Shown: positions 15,583-23,255 of the stretch, piece by piece | How the letters are laid out: each line of letters starts with the position of its first letter | Position numbering within the stretch: position 1 is the first letter of the stretch | Source of the DNA: CAYSZB01 sp964435475 | GTDB lineage: Bacteria; Chloroflexota; Anaerolineae; Anaerolineales; Anaerolineaceae | Assembly: GCA_964435475.1 (NCBI GenBank) | Contig: CAYSZB010000009.1 | Coordinates: 1 to 54,173 of the forward strand | DNA: 54,173 nucleotides | Reading direction: 5' to 3' | The notes under the pieces: generated by a model | Database searches by the model: none | What the model saw: only the letters and a program-made list of their open reading frames with translations | What the model was told of the DNA's origin: nothing | Made by a program: the position numbers and the translations under genes

Positions 15583-16842
15583 ATGGACAATCATGACATA
15601 AGAGATATTAACCAGGCTGAAGGTGGGCGGCGCAGGATTGAATGGGCAGATCGGGAAATGCCAGTTTTGCGTTCCATCATGGAACGTTTTGAAAAAGAAA
15701 AACCTTTCCAGGGTATCAGGATGTCAGCATGCTTGCATGTGACCACCGAGACTGCCAACTTGATGCGCACTTTGCAGGCAGGTGGAGCAGACATTGTATT
15801 GACCGCTTCCAATCCATTATCCACACAGGATGATGTGGCAGCGGCATTGGTTTCGCAATTTGAAATTCCAACATTTGCCATCAAGGGCGAAGATAATGTC
15901 ACCTACTACAAGCATTTACGCGCTGCGCTGGATCACAAGCCGCATATTACCATGGATGATGGCGCTGACCTGGTCAGCACTTTACATAAAGAGCGACGTG
16001 ACCAATTAAAAGACATAATTGGTGGCACTGAAGAAACCACTACGGGTGTCATTCGCTTGAGGGCTATGGCTGCAGACAAGGCATTGGCCTTTCCGGTCAT
16101 CGCAGTGAACGATGCGATGACAAAACACTACTTTGACAATAGATATGGCACCGGGCAATCGACCATCGATGGTATTATTCGAGCCACCAATATCCTTTTG
16201 GCAGGTAAGACAATGGTAGTCGCAGGATATGGTTGGTGCGGACGTGGCCTGGCAATGCGCGCAAGGGGCATGGGCGCCAATGTCATCATCACTGAGATCG
16301 ATCCCATGGTTGCCTTGGAAGCAGTCATGGATGGTTACCGGGTGATGCCCATGGCAGAGGCTGCCAGGGTTGGTGATGTGTTTGTGACCCTGACTGGAGA
16401 TATCAATGTGATTGATCGTCACCATTTTGAAGTCATGAAAGATGGTGCGATCGTCGCTAATTCTGGACATTTTAATGTGGAAATCAATATCCCTGCTTTG
16501 GAAAAAATGTCACTGGAAAAGAAGTTGGTCAGACCATTTGTTGAAGCCTACCACTTGCGCGATGGACGCACGATCCACATTTTAGGTGAAGGCCGCTTGA
16601 TCAACCTGGCTGCCGCAGAAGGCCATCCTGCCAGTGTGATGGATATGTCGTTTGCCAACCAGGCTTTGGGGGCGGAATACTTGCTTAAAAATGCTGATAA
16701 ATTGGACAAGAAGGTTTACTCAGTTCCAGAAGTGATCGATCGTGAGATCGCCCGACTCAAACTGGAATCGATGAATGTCAAACTGGATGTATTAAGTGAG
16801 GAACAAATCCACTACTTAAACTCATGGGAAGAGGGTACATAA
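15583..16842 (+). CDS. ahcY: Adenosylhomocysteinase
   Basis: It hydrolyses S-adenosylhomocysteine to adenosine and homocysteine, relieving inhibition of methyltransferases. The 419-residue protein has the substrate-binding start (SACLHVTTETANLMRTLQAGGADI), the mid-section NDAMTKHYFDNRYGTGQS, the NAD-binding GYGWCGRGLAMRARGMGA, and the late NSGHFNVEI and LAAAEGHPASVMDMSF. It lacks the roughly 40-residue insert found in many proteobacterial enzymes, as expected for the shorter bacterial/archaeal form. GGAGG precedes ATG. It ends the mtnA-adoK-ahcY operon. Confidence 0.97.
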   Translation: MDNHDIRDINQAEGGRRRIEWADREMPVLRSIMERFEKEKPFQGIRMSACLHVTTETANLMRTLQAGGADIVLTASNPLSTQDDVAAALVSQFEIPTFAIKGEDNVTYYKHLRAALDHKPHITMDDGADLVSTLHKERRDQLKDIIGGTEETTTGVIRLRAMAADKALAFPVIAVNDAMTKHYFDNRYGTGQSTIDGIIRATNILLAGKTMVVAGYGWCGRGLAMRARGMGANVIITEIDPMVALEAVMDGYRVMPMAEAARVGDVFVTLTGDINVIDRHHFEVMKDGAIVANSGHFNVEINIPALEKMSLEKKLVRPFVEAYHLRDGRTIHILGEGRLINLAAAEGHPASVMDMSFANQALGAEYLLKNADKLDKKVYSVPEVIDREIARLKLESMNVKLDVLSEEQIHYLNSWEEGT

Positions 16843-16860
16843 AGACCTGCTAAAAATGAC

Positions 16861-16894
16861 AATGCCCTGAAAACTTGGTTTCCAGGGCATTTTT
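16861..16894. terminator. Bidirectional terminator between ahcY and recA
   Basis: AATGCCCTGAAAAC and GTTTCCAGGGCATT form a 14-base stem with one mismatch and a three-base loop. A T run follows on the plus strand and an A run precedes, so it can stop both converging transcripts. Confidence 0.85.
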
Positions 16895-16914
16895 AATTTC
16901 TACGTTTGGAAGAA

Positions 16915-18018
16915 TTACTCTAATTCTTCTTCTTCATCTTCCTGTTCAGCTTTACCAGTCCAGGGAAGCCCAATGTTACCACTTAAGGCTTGCTGCCGCA
17001 CAGCCGCTTCAATCTCTTTCATTAATTCGGGATTTTGACGCAGGTACTCCTTGGAATTCTCCCTTCCCTGCCCCAATCGCATTTCACTGTATGAGTAATA
17101 AGAGCCGCGTTTTTCAATGATGTTGAGCTCCGTAGCAAGGTCCAGAATGTCTCCAGCTTTGCTAATGCCTTCATTGTACATAATATCAAACTCTGCTGCA
17201 CGGAAGGGGGCTGCAACCTTGTTCTTTACAACCCTGACCCTGACCCTGATACCCATGATCTCAGCTCCAACTTTCAGAGATTGGATGCGACGAATATCAA
17301 GCCGGACTGACGCATAGAACTTCAATGCCATACCGCCAGTCGTGGTTTCAGGGCTGCCAAACATGACGCCGATCTTCTGGCGAAGCTGGTTGGTAAACAT
17401 GACAGCGGTTTTTGTCTGGCTGATCGCACCTGAAAGTTTTCTCAATGCCTGTGACATGAGCCTTGCTTGTACACCCATTGTCGGGTCGCCCATGTCGCCT
17501 TCAATTTCGGAACGGGGCACCAAAGCTGCAACAGAGTCGATCACAACAATGTCCACGGCACCAGAGCGAACCAAAGTCTCGGCAATTTCAAGGGCTTGTT
17601 CGCCAGTGTCAGGTTGAGAGATCAGTAGTTCGTCAATGTTGACGCCGCATCGGGCGGCATATACTGGATCGAGTGCATGCTCCATATCAATATAGGCTGC
17701 CACACCACCCATTTTTTGGGCTTCGGCGACGATATGTTGGCAAAGGGTTGTTTTTCCAGAAGATTCGGGACCAAAGATTTCTGTAATGCGTGCTCTGGGT
17801 ATTCCGCCAGTACCCAGGGCAATATCCAGTGATATCGAGCCTGTGGGGATGGATTCCACTTGCATATGATGCGCTTCACCCAAGCGCATAATGGAGCCTT
17901 CTCCATATCGTTTGACAATGTCACCTAAAGCTTTATCAAGAACTGCTTTCTTTGCTTCGTTCATCTCTCCACTTTTTTCTTGACCAGGATTTCCAGGAAC
18001 TGCCTTTTTTTGCGCCAT
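16915..18018 (-). CDS. recA: Recombinase RecA
   Basis: RecA forms filaments on single-stranded DNA, drives strand exchange and triggers LexA self-cleavage. The 367-residue protein has Walker A GPESSGKT (83-90), the YIDMEHALDP segment, the Walker B strand VDIVVIDSVAAL, the L1/L2 DNA loops (GDPTMGVQARLMSQALRK, FTNQLRQKIGVMFGSPETTTGG) and a very acidic C-terminal tail. GGAG before ATG 18018 supports this start, which leaves about 18 residues ahead of the usual RecA beginning. An SOS-box-like palindrome sits inside its promoter. Confidence 0.98.
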   Translation of the reverse strand: MAQKKAVPGNPGQEKSGEMNEAKKAVLDKALGDIVKRYGEGSIMRLGEAHHMQVESIPTGSISLDIALGTGGIPRARITEIFGPESSGKTTLCQHIVAEAQKMGGVAAYIDMEHALDPVYAARCGVNIDELLISQPDTGEQALEIAETLVRSGAVDIVVIDSVAALVPRSEIEGDMGDPTMGVQARLMSQALRKLSGAISQTKTAVMFTNQLRQKIGVMFGSPETTTGGMALKFYASVRLDIRRIQSLKVGAEIMGIRVRVRVVKNKVAAPFRAAEFDIMYNEGISKAGDILDLATELNIIEKRGSYYSYSEMRLGQGRENSKEYLRQNPELMKEIEAAVRQQALSGNIGLPWTGKAEQEDEEEELE

Positions 18019-18069
18019 GTTTTCTCCGATTTCTGTTTTTAATATTTAAAAAATCATATCATATGTAAT

Positions 18070-18097
18070 AATATAGCACATATGTTCACTTTGTCAA
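18070..18097 (-). promoter_or_regulatory. recA promoter with SOS-box-like operator
   Basis: On the minus strand TTGACA (18092-18097) and TATATT (18070-18075) are 16 bases apart. Between them lies GAACATATGTGC (18076-18087), which matches seven of the eight fixed bases of the Gram-positive LexA box GAAC-N4-GTTC and is nearly palindromic. LexA binding here is inferred. Confidence 0.6.
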
Positions 18098-18133
18098 GAA
18101 GTGTACCCAGCAATTTTGTTATTATCTTTCGCT

Positions 18134-19453
18134 TTACTTAATTTTCCTGCACTCCAGGTAAAATCGCTTCTCGTTTGCTTCTCCCATGGAAAATGTTTTT
18201 CTTGGGAATGCACCATCCCTAATTACTGTATTAAAGAATTGGTTTTTTTCTATAGCAGGCAAAAAGAAACCTGCATTTCCTTTACCTAAAGCAATCTTCT
18301 CCAGGACATCTTTACCGTGGATGTAATCAATTTTGACCCCAGGGTCATCTTTGCATAGCTTGTCAAGGAATGGCTGGAGCGTGCCAACTGTTAAATTACT
18401 TGTCGTTGAAGTAAATCTTGCAATAAAGTATCCTTTACTTGTGATCAAACCACAGAACTGCTCCGAATTTTTAGTTTGATTTACATGGGAGGTTAAGTCT
18501 GTCAAATCCTTTACTGTGATTAACTCAAAATCATCCCCAAAATGATCTTTCATGAGTGCAATAAGATTATCGGGGGCGTTATAGAGTACCCGGTGGATTG
18601 GTTCAAATTCCATGGCTGGATCATGTAGATTTATGATCTCCACAAGGGCATATCTTGCGGGGTGATCCATTCCGACAAATGGTTTTAATTGTTCCCATAT
18701 GGTTTTTGCTGTTGCCAGGGAATGATTACCATCACCAACAGCAAACAAGAGCGGCTTTATGCCCTCTGGAAGATCATATTTGTGACAAAAGTTGTCACCA
18801 TCTGCCAGGTTGGCAAGTGCTGTGTAAATCGATAAAATTAAACGAGGTTCGTTGACAAGTCTTCCAATAATCGATCCTGATCCCATCATCAGGTCAAAAT
18901 CATAACAAACGGGGAGGGTGGTCTTCTCTTGTTTAACTTCACTCAGGACGGTATCTTCCGGATCATCATAGAGAACCAGGATATGGGAAGTCTCTATAGG
19001 AGCATCCTTGCGGATGCGAACCCGTGGTGGTATCCGCTCAATTATGGTGCCTTCAGAGGCTCTAACCAGGGTTTGTGCAGTTATTCTGAAGTCGTAAGCT
19101 TCCAGGTCAAGGCAAACTACCAGTCCTTGCCTGGTATGTCCATTGATAGTCCGCTCAACAAAAACCATTCCGGTTCGACTCTCAAAAACTCCTTCCCGGA
19201 GATAGTTTTGCATGGATTGGATCGTATTGTGGATCCTTTGTGTTTCCTCTTCTTCGTTCTTACTCAAATAAACTTCCGGGAGTATCATACGCAGGGTGGA
19301 AGGAGAATTACCAACAAGATCTTCAACTGCTTGCCAATATTCAGGTTGAGAAGTGAACTGATCACAAGCGATGACTGCCCATTTATTAAGATCAATATGC
19401 TTAGTCGGTAATAAGAGTTCCGGTAGTGAAATTCCAAATTTCAATTCAGCCAT
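18134..19453 (-). CDS. DUF1015 family protein (possible SerK-like kinase)
   Basis: The protein of about 439 residues belongs to DUF1015: the N-terminal ACDQFTSQPEYW, the central ERIPPRVRIRKDAPIETSHILVLYDDP and the characteristic VGDGNHSLATAK near residue 240. Some members of this ParB-related family are free L-serine kinases (SerK, SbnI). Whether this one phosphorylates serine is not shown by the sequence. An upstream in-frame TTG at 19459 also exists; ATG 19453 is the simpler start. It lies between recA and degV on the same strand, but a terminator separates it from degV. Confidence 0.75.
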   Translation of the reverse strand: MAELKFGISLPELLLPTKHIDLNKWAVIACDQFTSQPEYWQAVEDLVGNSPSTLRMILPEVYLSKNEEEETQRIHNTIQSMQNYLREGVFESRTGMVFVERTINGHTRQGLVVCLDLEAYDFRITAQTLVRASEGTIIERIPPRVRIRKDAPIETSHILVLYDDPEDTVLSEVKQEKTTLPVCYDFDLMMGSGSIIGRLVNEPRLILSIYTALANLADGDNFCHKYDLPEGIKPLLFAVGDGNHSLATAKTIWEQLKPFVGMDHPARYALVEIINLHDPAMEFEPIHRVLYNAPDNLIALMKDHFGDDFELITVKDLTDLTSHVNQTKNSEQFCGLITSKGYFIARFTSTTSNLTVGTLQPFLDKLCKDDPGVKIDYIHGKDVLEKIALGKGNAGFFLPAIEKNQFFNTVIRDGAFPRKTFSMGEANEKRFYLECRKIK

Positions 19454-19497
19454 AACCAAGTATCCATTTTCCTTTGTTATTCATTATGTTTAAATTA

Positions 19498-19531
19498 AAT
19501 ATAACCGATATTTTTATTTATCGGTTATATT
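19498..19531 (-). terminator. Terminator after degV
   Basis: AATATAACCGATA (19498-19510) pairs perfectly with TATCGGTTATATT (19519-19531) around an AT-rich loop. Read on the minus strand it comes about 35 bases after the degV stop and is followed by TTTAATTT. Confidence 0.7.
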
Positions 19532-19567
19532 TTTGAAAACTGGATTATCAATCTGTAATTAGAATAA

Positions 19568-20416
19568 TTATGTCTTCAGGTAAGCAATTCCTACTGTTCC
19601 AGGACCTGTGTGCGCTCCGAGTACCGGGCTAAGAGTGGCAACCATAAATTCAACCGGATTAAAACGTGATCGTAATTGGGTTAACAAAGTATCCGAAGCC
19701 GTGTCAGCGTCAGCGGAAATCACTCCTATAAAATCTGGGGTGCAATTATCTCCAAGGTCTTTCTCAATCAACTCAAGCAGGCGCGCCTGGGCTTTCTTGC
19801 TGGTACGTACCTTCTCCAAAGCTTCAATTTTGCCATCGGAAAGTTCAAGGATCGGTTTTAGATCGAGAGCAGTACCCAGAAAACGACTGGCACTGTTGAT
19901 GCGTCCACCTTTGTGAAGGTAGGTTAAAGTATCAACAGCGAAGAAAACTTTAATTTTACTGACAGCGGTTTCAACAAGACTTCGACATTCCTCAATAGAT
20001 GCTCCTTCTTTGGCAGCCCTGGCAGCTTTTAGTACCAGGTATTGTAGAGGTACAGAGGTGGTCAGACTATCGATCAACTCTATTCTTGCATCGGGAAAGG
20101 CTCTTGCTGCCTGGGTAGCAGAATCCAAAGTGCCAGACAGCTTGGAAGAAATAACGATTGTGAGGATCTGAAAACCTTGGTTTAAAAGATCTGAGTAAAT
20201 ATCAGTGAATTTGGATACAGTAGCCTGGGACGTGGTGGGAAAGCTCTTAGAAGCTTTCAATTTGGCATAAAAATCAACCGGCTGAATATCAATACCATCC
20301 TCGAAGTGATTATTGTCCCATAACAATAAGAGCGGAGCAACGCTGATGTGATACTTGGTCAGCAAATTCGAAGGGATGCATGCAGAACTATCGGTAACAA
20401 TTGCGATCTTGGTCAT
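19568..20416 (-). CDS. DegV family fatty-acid-binding protein
   Basis: DegV/FakB proteins hold a fatty acid, and some present it to the kinase FakA. The 282-residue protein has the family start MTKIAIVTDSSACIPSNLL, the PTTSQATVSKF segment (ligand-contacting Thr/Ser), ISSKLSGTLDSATQAA, and the ending GAHTGPGTVGIAYL. The length is typical. No fakA-like DAK gene is next to it, so a FakB role is not supported by context. AAGG lies nine bases before the ATG. It is divergent from ffh. Confidence 0.9.
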   Translation of the reverse strand: MTKIAIVTDSSACIPSNLLTKYHISVAPLLLLWDNNHFEDGIDIQPVDFYAKLKASKSFPTTSQATVSKFTDIYSDLLNQGFQILTIVISSKLSGTLDSATQAARAFPDARIELIDSLTTSVPLQYLVLKAARAAKEGASIEECRSLVETAVSKIKVFFAVDTLTYLHKGGRINSASRFLGTALDLKPILELSDGKIEALEKVRTSKKAQARLLELIEKDLGDNCTPDFIGVISADADTASDTLLTQLRSRFNPVEFMVATLSPVLGAHTGPGTVGIAYLKT

Positions 20417-20573
20417 GAGATAATACCTTTCTTAATAGAACAAAGAATTGAAAAATTAATATACTAAGTTAACACCCAAATCTGCTTCGGGATGTGCTGA
20501 ATTAATCCATAATAAAGACATTGAATGACATGTCTTCTAGTTAACTTTAAGTCCTCAAGCTTATCATGGGGGC

Positions 20574-20601
20574 TTGACCGATTTCAATAATAATGTAAAA
20601 T
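20574..20601 (+). promoter_or_regulatory. Promoter of the ffh operon
   Basis: TTGACC (20574-20579) and TAAAAT (20596-20601) are 16 bases apart, predicting a start near 20608 and a leader of about 30 bases before the TTG start of ffh. Confidence 0.6.
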
Positions 20602-20637
20602 GTACGGTTGCTTATTAATTAAGGCAAAGGATAGAAA

Positions 20638-21963
20638 TTGTTTGACAACCTTACTCAAAGATTAAACGCGATCTTTCAGAACTTACGAAAGAGAGGCAAG
20701 CTTTCTGAAGCAGATGTCGAGGCATCGCTTAAGGAAGTCCGTTTGGCTTTGCTTGAGGCGGATGTTAACTATACAGTAGTAAAATCTTTGACCCAGCGAA
20801 TTAAAACCCGGGCGATTGGTGCCGAAGTATCAAAGGCGCTGAACCCTGCTCAACAGGTTGTCAAGATTGTAAATGAAGAATTAATAAACACACTTGGTAA
20901 CCCGGAGCCATTAAATCTTAAAGGCGAAAAACCTTATGCGATCATGATGGTTGGCCTCCAAGGATCTGGCAAAACAACCGCATCAGCGAAACTTGCGCGA
21001 TTACTGCGCAACAGGGGCGAGCGTATCCTACTGGTGGCTGGCGATCCATACCGTCCGGCAGCGGTGAAACAGTTACAGACACTCGGAGAGCGTATAGACA
21101 TCCCAGTCTATTACAAGGAAGGATTGAAACCCGATAAACTGGCAAAAGACGCGTATGACTACGCCAGAAAAGGCGCATATTCGGTCATGATCATTGATAC
21201 AGCTGGGCGATCCCAGATGGACGAGCCGTTAATGCAGGAGCTTAAAGCGATTTCCCGCCAGGTAAATCTGGTTGAAACCCTGCTTGTGGTGGATGCAATG
21301 ATCGGACAGGAAGCGCTGAATATAGCCCAGGGTTTCAATCAATCCGTCAAATTGACTGGGTTGATGATGACCAAGATCGATGGAGATGCAAGGGGTGGGG
21401 CCGCCATCTCAATACGCGAGGTCACAGGGGTACCGATTAAATTCCTGGGAACGGGTGAAGGGGTGGATGCCATCGAAGCTTTTGATGCTGGTCGGCTCGC
21501 CTCCCGAATCCTTGGCATGGGCGATATCTTGGGCTTGATCGAAAAAGCCGAAAGTGCTTATTCACAAGCTGAGGCAGCGGAAGATGCCGAAAGAATGGCG
21601 ACCGGTGATCTTACCCTTGATGATTTTGCTAAACAGCTTAAACAGATGCGCAAAATGGGTCCATTAAGTCAGATCATGGATATGTTACCTGGCCAAATAG
21701 GGCAGGCAGCTAAAAAAGTCGACCCCCGGGAAGCTGAAAATCAGTTAAAATCAGTGGAAGCGATCATCAATTCCATGACCAGGGAAGAGAGACGCAACCC
21801 AAAGATATTGAACGCCAGCCGACGCAGAAGAATTGCATTTGGCTCGGGGAAAGATGTCCAGGATGTGAACCGGTTGATGAAACAATTTCGGGACACACAA
21901 AATTTGGTCAAACAACTAAAGAAAACAGGTGGCCGGGGAAACCTGGGCCGATTGTTTGGATGA
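20638..21963 (+). CDS. ffh: Signal recognition particle protein Ffh
   Basis: Ffh binds signal peptides at the ribosome and docks with FtsY to deliver membrane proteins. The 441-residue protein has the N domain (MFDNLTQRLNAIFQNLRKRGKL), the G domain with GLQGSGKTT (106-114), DTAGRSQMDE and TKIDGDARGG, and a C-terminal M domain containing MGPLSQIMDMLPG and a basic RNA-binding helix. The start is TTG with AAAGG seven bases upstream, and no nearby ATG fits. It heads ffh-rpsP-khpA-rimM, a conserved bacterial order. Confidence 0.97.
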   Translation: MFDNLTQRLNAIFQNLRKRGKLSEADVEASLKEVRLALLEADVNYTVVKSLTQRIKTRAIGAEVSKALNPAQQVVKIVNEELINTLGNPEPLNLKGEKPYAIMMVGLQGSGKTTASAKLARLLRNRGERILLVAGDPYRPAAVKQLQTLGERIDIPVYYKEGLKPDKLAKDAYDYARKGAYSVMIIDTAGRSQMDEPLMQELKAISRQVNLVETLLVVDAMIGQEALNIAQGFNQSVKLTGLMMTKIDGDARGGAAISIREVTGVPIKFLGTGEGVDAIEAFDAGRLASRILGMGDILGLIEKAESAYSQAEAAEDAERMATGDLTLDDFAKQLKQMRKMGPLSQIMDMLPGQIGQAAKKVDPREAENQLKSVEAIINSMTREERRNPKILNASRRRRIAFGSGKDVQDVNRLMKQFRDTQNLVKQLKKTGGRGNLGRLFG

Positions 21964-22062
21964 CAGGTAATCTGGTAGATACGTTTCCTTCAAACGTTCT
22001 CTCAACATCAGTCTACTTGGTTCATTCATTAAATTGATATAAATGAATTAGGAGAAATTTAA

Positions 22063-22419
22063 ATGGTACGAATTCGGTTACGCCGTGTCGGTTCAGCACA
22101 CCAGGCAAGTTATAGGGTCATCGTTGCTGATAAAGAAAGTCCACGCGATGGACGCTTTATAGAAATTATTGGGCAATACAATCCTCGGACATCACCAGGA
22201 ACGATCATCTTTCAAGAAGATCGGGTTTTCCACTGGTTGAGTGTGGGTGCTCAACCCTCAGAATCGGTTCTCAAACTTTTCAAAACTGTCCAATTACTTG
22301 ACAGGTTTGAGCGATTTAAGAAGGGTGAAGAACTGGCAAATTTATTAGCAGAGGCTGATTCCGTCTATAAGACCCGAGTTGTGGATCCCCGCACATCGAC
22401 ATCCAGCAATAAGGCATGA
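22063..22419 (+). CDS. rpsP: 30S ribosomal protein S16
   Basis: S16 supports assembly of the small subunit 5' domain. The 118-residue product begins MVRIRLRRVGSAHQASYRVIVADKE, followed by GRFIEIIGQYNPR and WLSVGAQPSESV, all typical S16. It is longer than many (80-90) because of a 30-residue C-terminal tail. AGGAG precedes the ATG. It is followed immediately by khpA. Ninety-nine bases separate it from ffh. Confidence 0.97.
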   Translation: MVRIRLRRVGSAHQASYRVIVADKESPRDGRFIEIIGQYNPRTSPGTIIFQEDRVFHWLSVGAQPSESVLKLFKTVQLLDRFERFKKGEELANLLAEADSVYKTRVVDPRTSTSSNKA

Positions 22420-22430
22420 AAGAGGCTAGT

Positions 22431-22682
22431 ATGAAAAGCGAAAGCTTGCAGGGAATGATCCAATACTTCGCTGATGCGCTGGTTGATGATGTCTCCCAGG
22501 TTCAGGTAAAGGAATATCAATCGGGCAACCAGATTAAGCTTGAGTTGCGGGTATCCCGTGATGATATGGGACGGATCATTGGCAGGCATGGTCGGGTGGC
22601 AAATTCGATAAGGTTGTTATTAAATGTTGCCGCCGCCCGACAGGGTAAACAGGCATTCCTGGATATTGTTGAGCCGTTGTAG
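22431..22682 (+). CDS. khpA: KH-domain RNA-binding protein KhpA
   Basis: This small KH protein (83 residues) has the GxxG loop in MGRIIGRHGRVANSIRLLLN. KhpA-type proteins bind RNA, often with KhpB, and are almost always encoded between rpsP and rimM, as here. ATG 22431 is preferred because GAGG is five bases upstream. An alternative ATG at 22416 overlaps the rpsP stop and would add five residues. Confidence 0.92.
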   Translation: MKSESLQGMIQYFADALVDDVSQVQVKEYQSGNQIKLELRVSRDDMGRIIGRHGRVANSIRLLLNVAAARQGKQAFLDIVEPL

Positions 22683-22699
22683 AACAATCAAGATACCTG

Positions 22700-23248
22700 A
22701 TGCAAAAAGAACAAAGTTTGAATGCAGTTTCACCACCCAAAGGTGAAACTGCATTTCTTGTTGTAGGAAAACTTCAAAGACCGCATGGCGTGAGGGGTGA
22801 GATAAGCATGCTTGTGATCACTGATTTTCCAGAGCGATTGGTCAAGGGAAAAAAGGTGTGGATAGGTGAAGCCCATGTTCCCCACACGATCAAGTCCAGT
22901 CGTTGGAAAGCAGATCTAATGTTGCTGGGCTTCGAAGGCTTTGAAGATCGCAACAGTATTGAGCAATTTGTAAACCAGTACATTTATGTTAACACCAAGA
23001 ATTTACCAAAACTTCCCGAAGGTCGATATTATCAGCATCAACTTATCGGGTTGTCAGTTTTTGAACAGGATAAGTTTATTGGTTTTCTAACAGAAATCCT
23101 AAGCACTGGCGCTAATGATGTGTTTGTTGTTAAAGATGACGGAAAACCGGAATTGCTTCTTCCTGATATCAAAGATGTGATTCTTGAAATCGACCTCGAA
23201 AAGAAATTAATGAGAGTCTTTGTTCCTGAAGGATTAAGACAGGAGTAA
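22700..23248 (+). CDS. rimM: Ribosome maturation factor RimM
   Basis: RimM helps process 16S rRNA and binds S19 during assembly of the 30S head. The 182-residue protein shows the N-terminal RimM domain (FLVVGKLQRPHGVRGEISMLVITDFPERL) and the C-terminal PRC-barrel (GRYYQHQLIGLSVFE, GANDVFVVKDDGKPELLLPDIKDVILEIDLEKKLMRV, given here in parts). The first 18 residues precede the usual RimM start and are encoded by a perfect hairpin (22721-22755). The ATG has no clear Shine-Dalgarno; a TTG at 22718 is an alternative. trmD and rplS, common next genes, are absent. Confidence 0.93.
   Translation: MQKEQSLNAVSPPKGETAFLVVGKLQRPHGVRGEISMLVITDFPERLVKGKKVWIGEAHVPHTIKSSRWKADLMLLGFEGFEDRNSIEQFVNQYIYVNTKNLPKLPEGRYYQHQLIGLSVFEQDKFIGFLTEILSTGANDVFVVKDDGKPELLLPDIKDVILEIDLEKKLMRVFVPEGLRQE
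22721..22755 (+). promoter_or_regulatory. Perfect 14-base-pair hairpin inside the 5' end of rimM
   Basis: AATGCAGTTTCACC (22721-22734) is the exact reverse complement of GGTGAAACTGCATT (22742-22755), with a seven-base loop. It starts 22 bases into the reading frame. The bases after it (TCTTGTTG) are too mixed for a strong terminator, so control of translation or RNA stability is more likely than termination. Confidence 0.55.
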
Positions 23249-23255
23249 AGATAAA

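Noticed and set aside
22721..22755. Intrinsic terminator between khpA and rimM
   Set aside because: The hairpin is inside the rimM coding frame and is followed by TCTTGTTG, not a T run.
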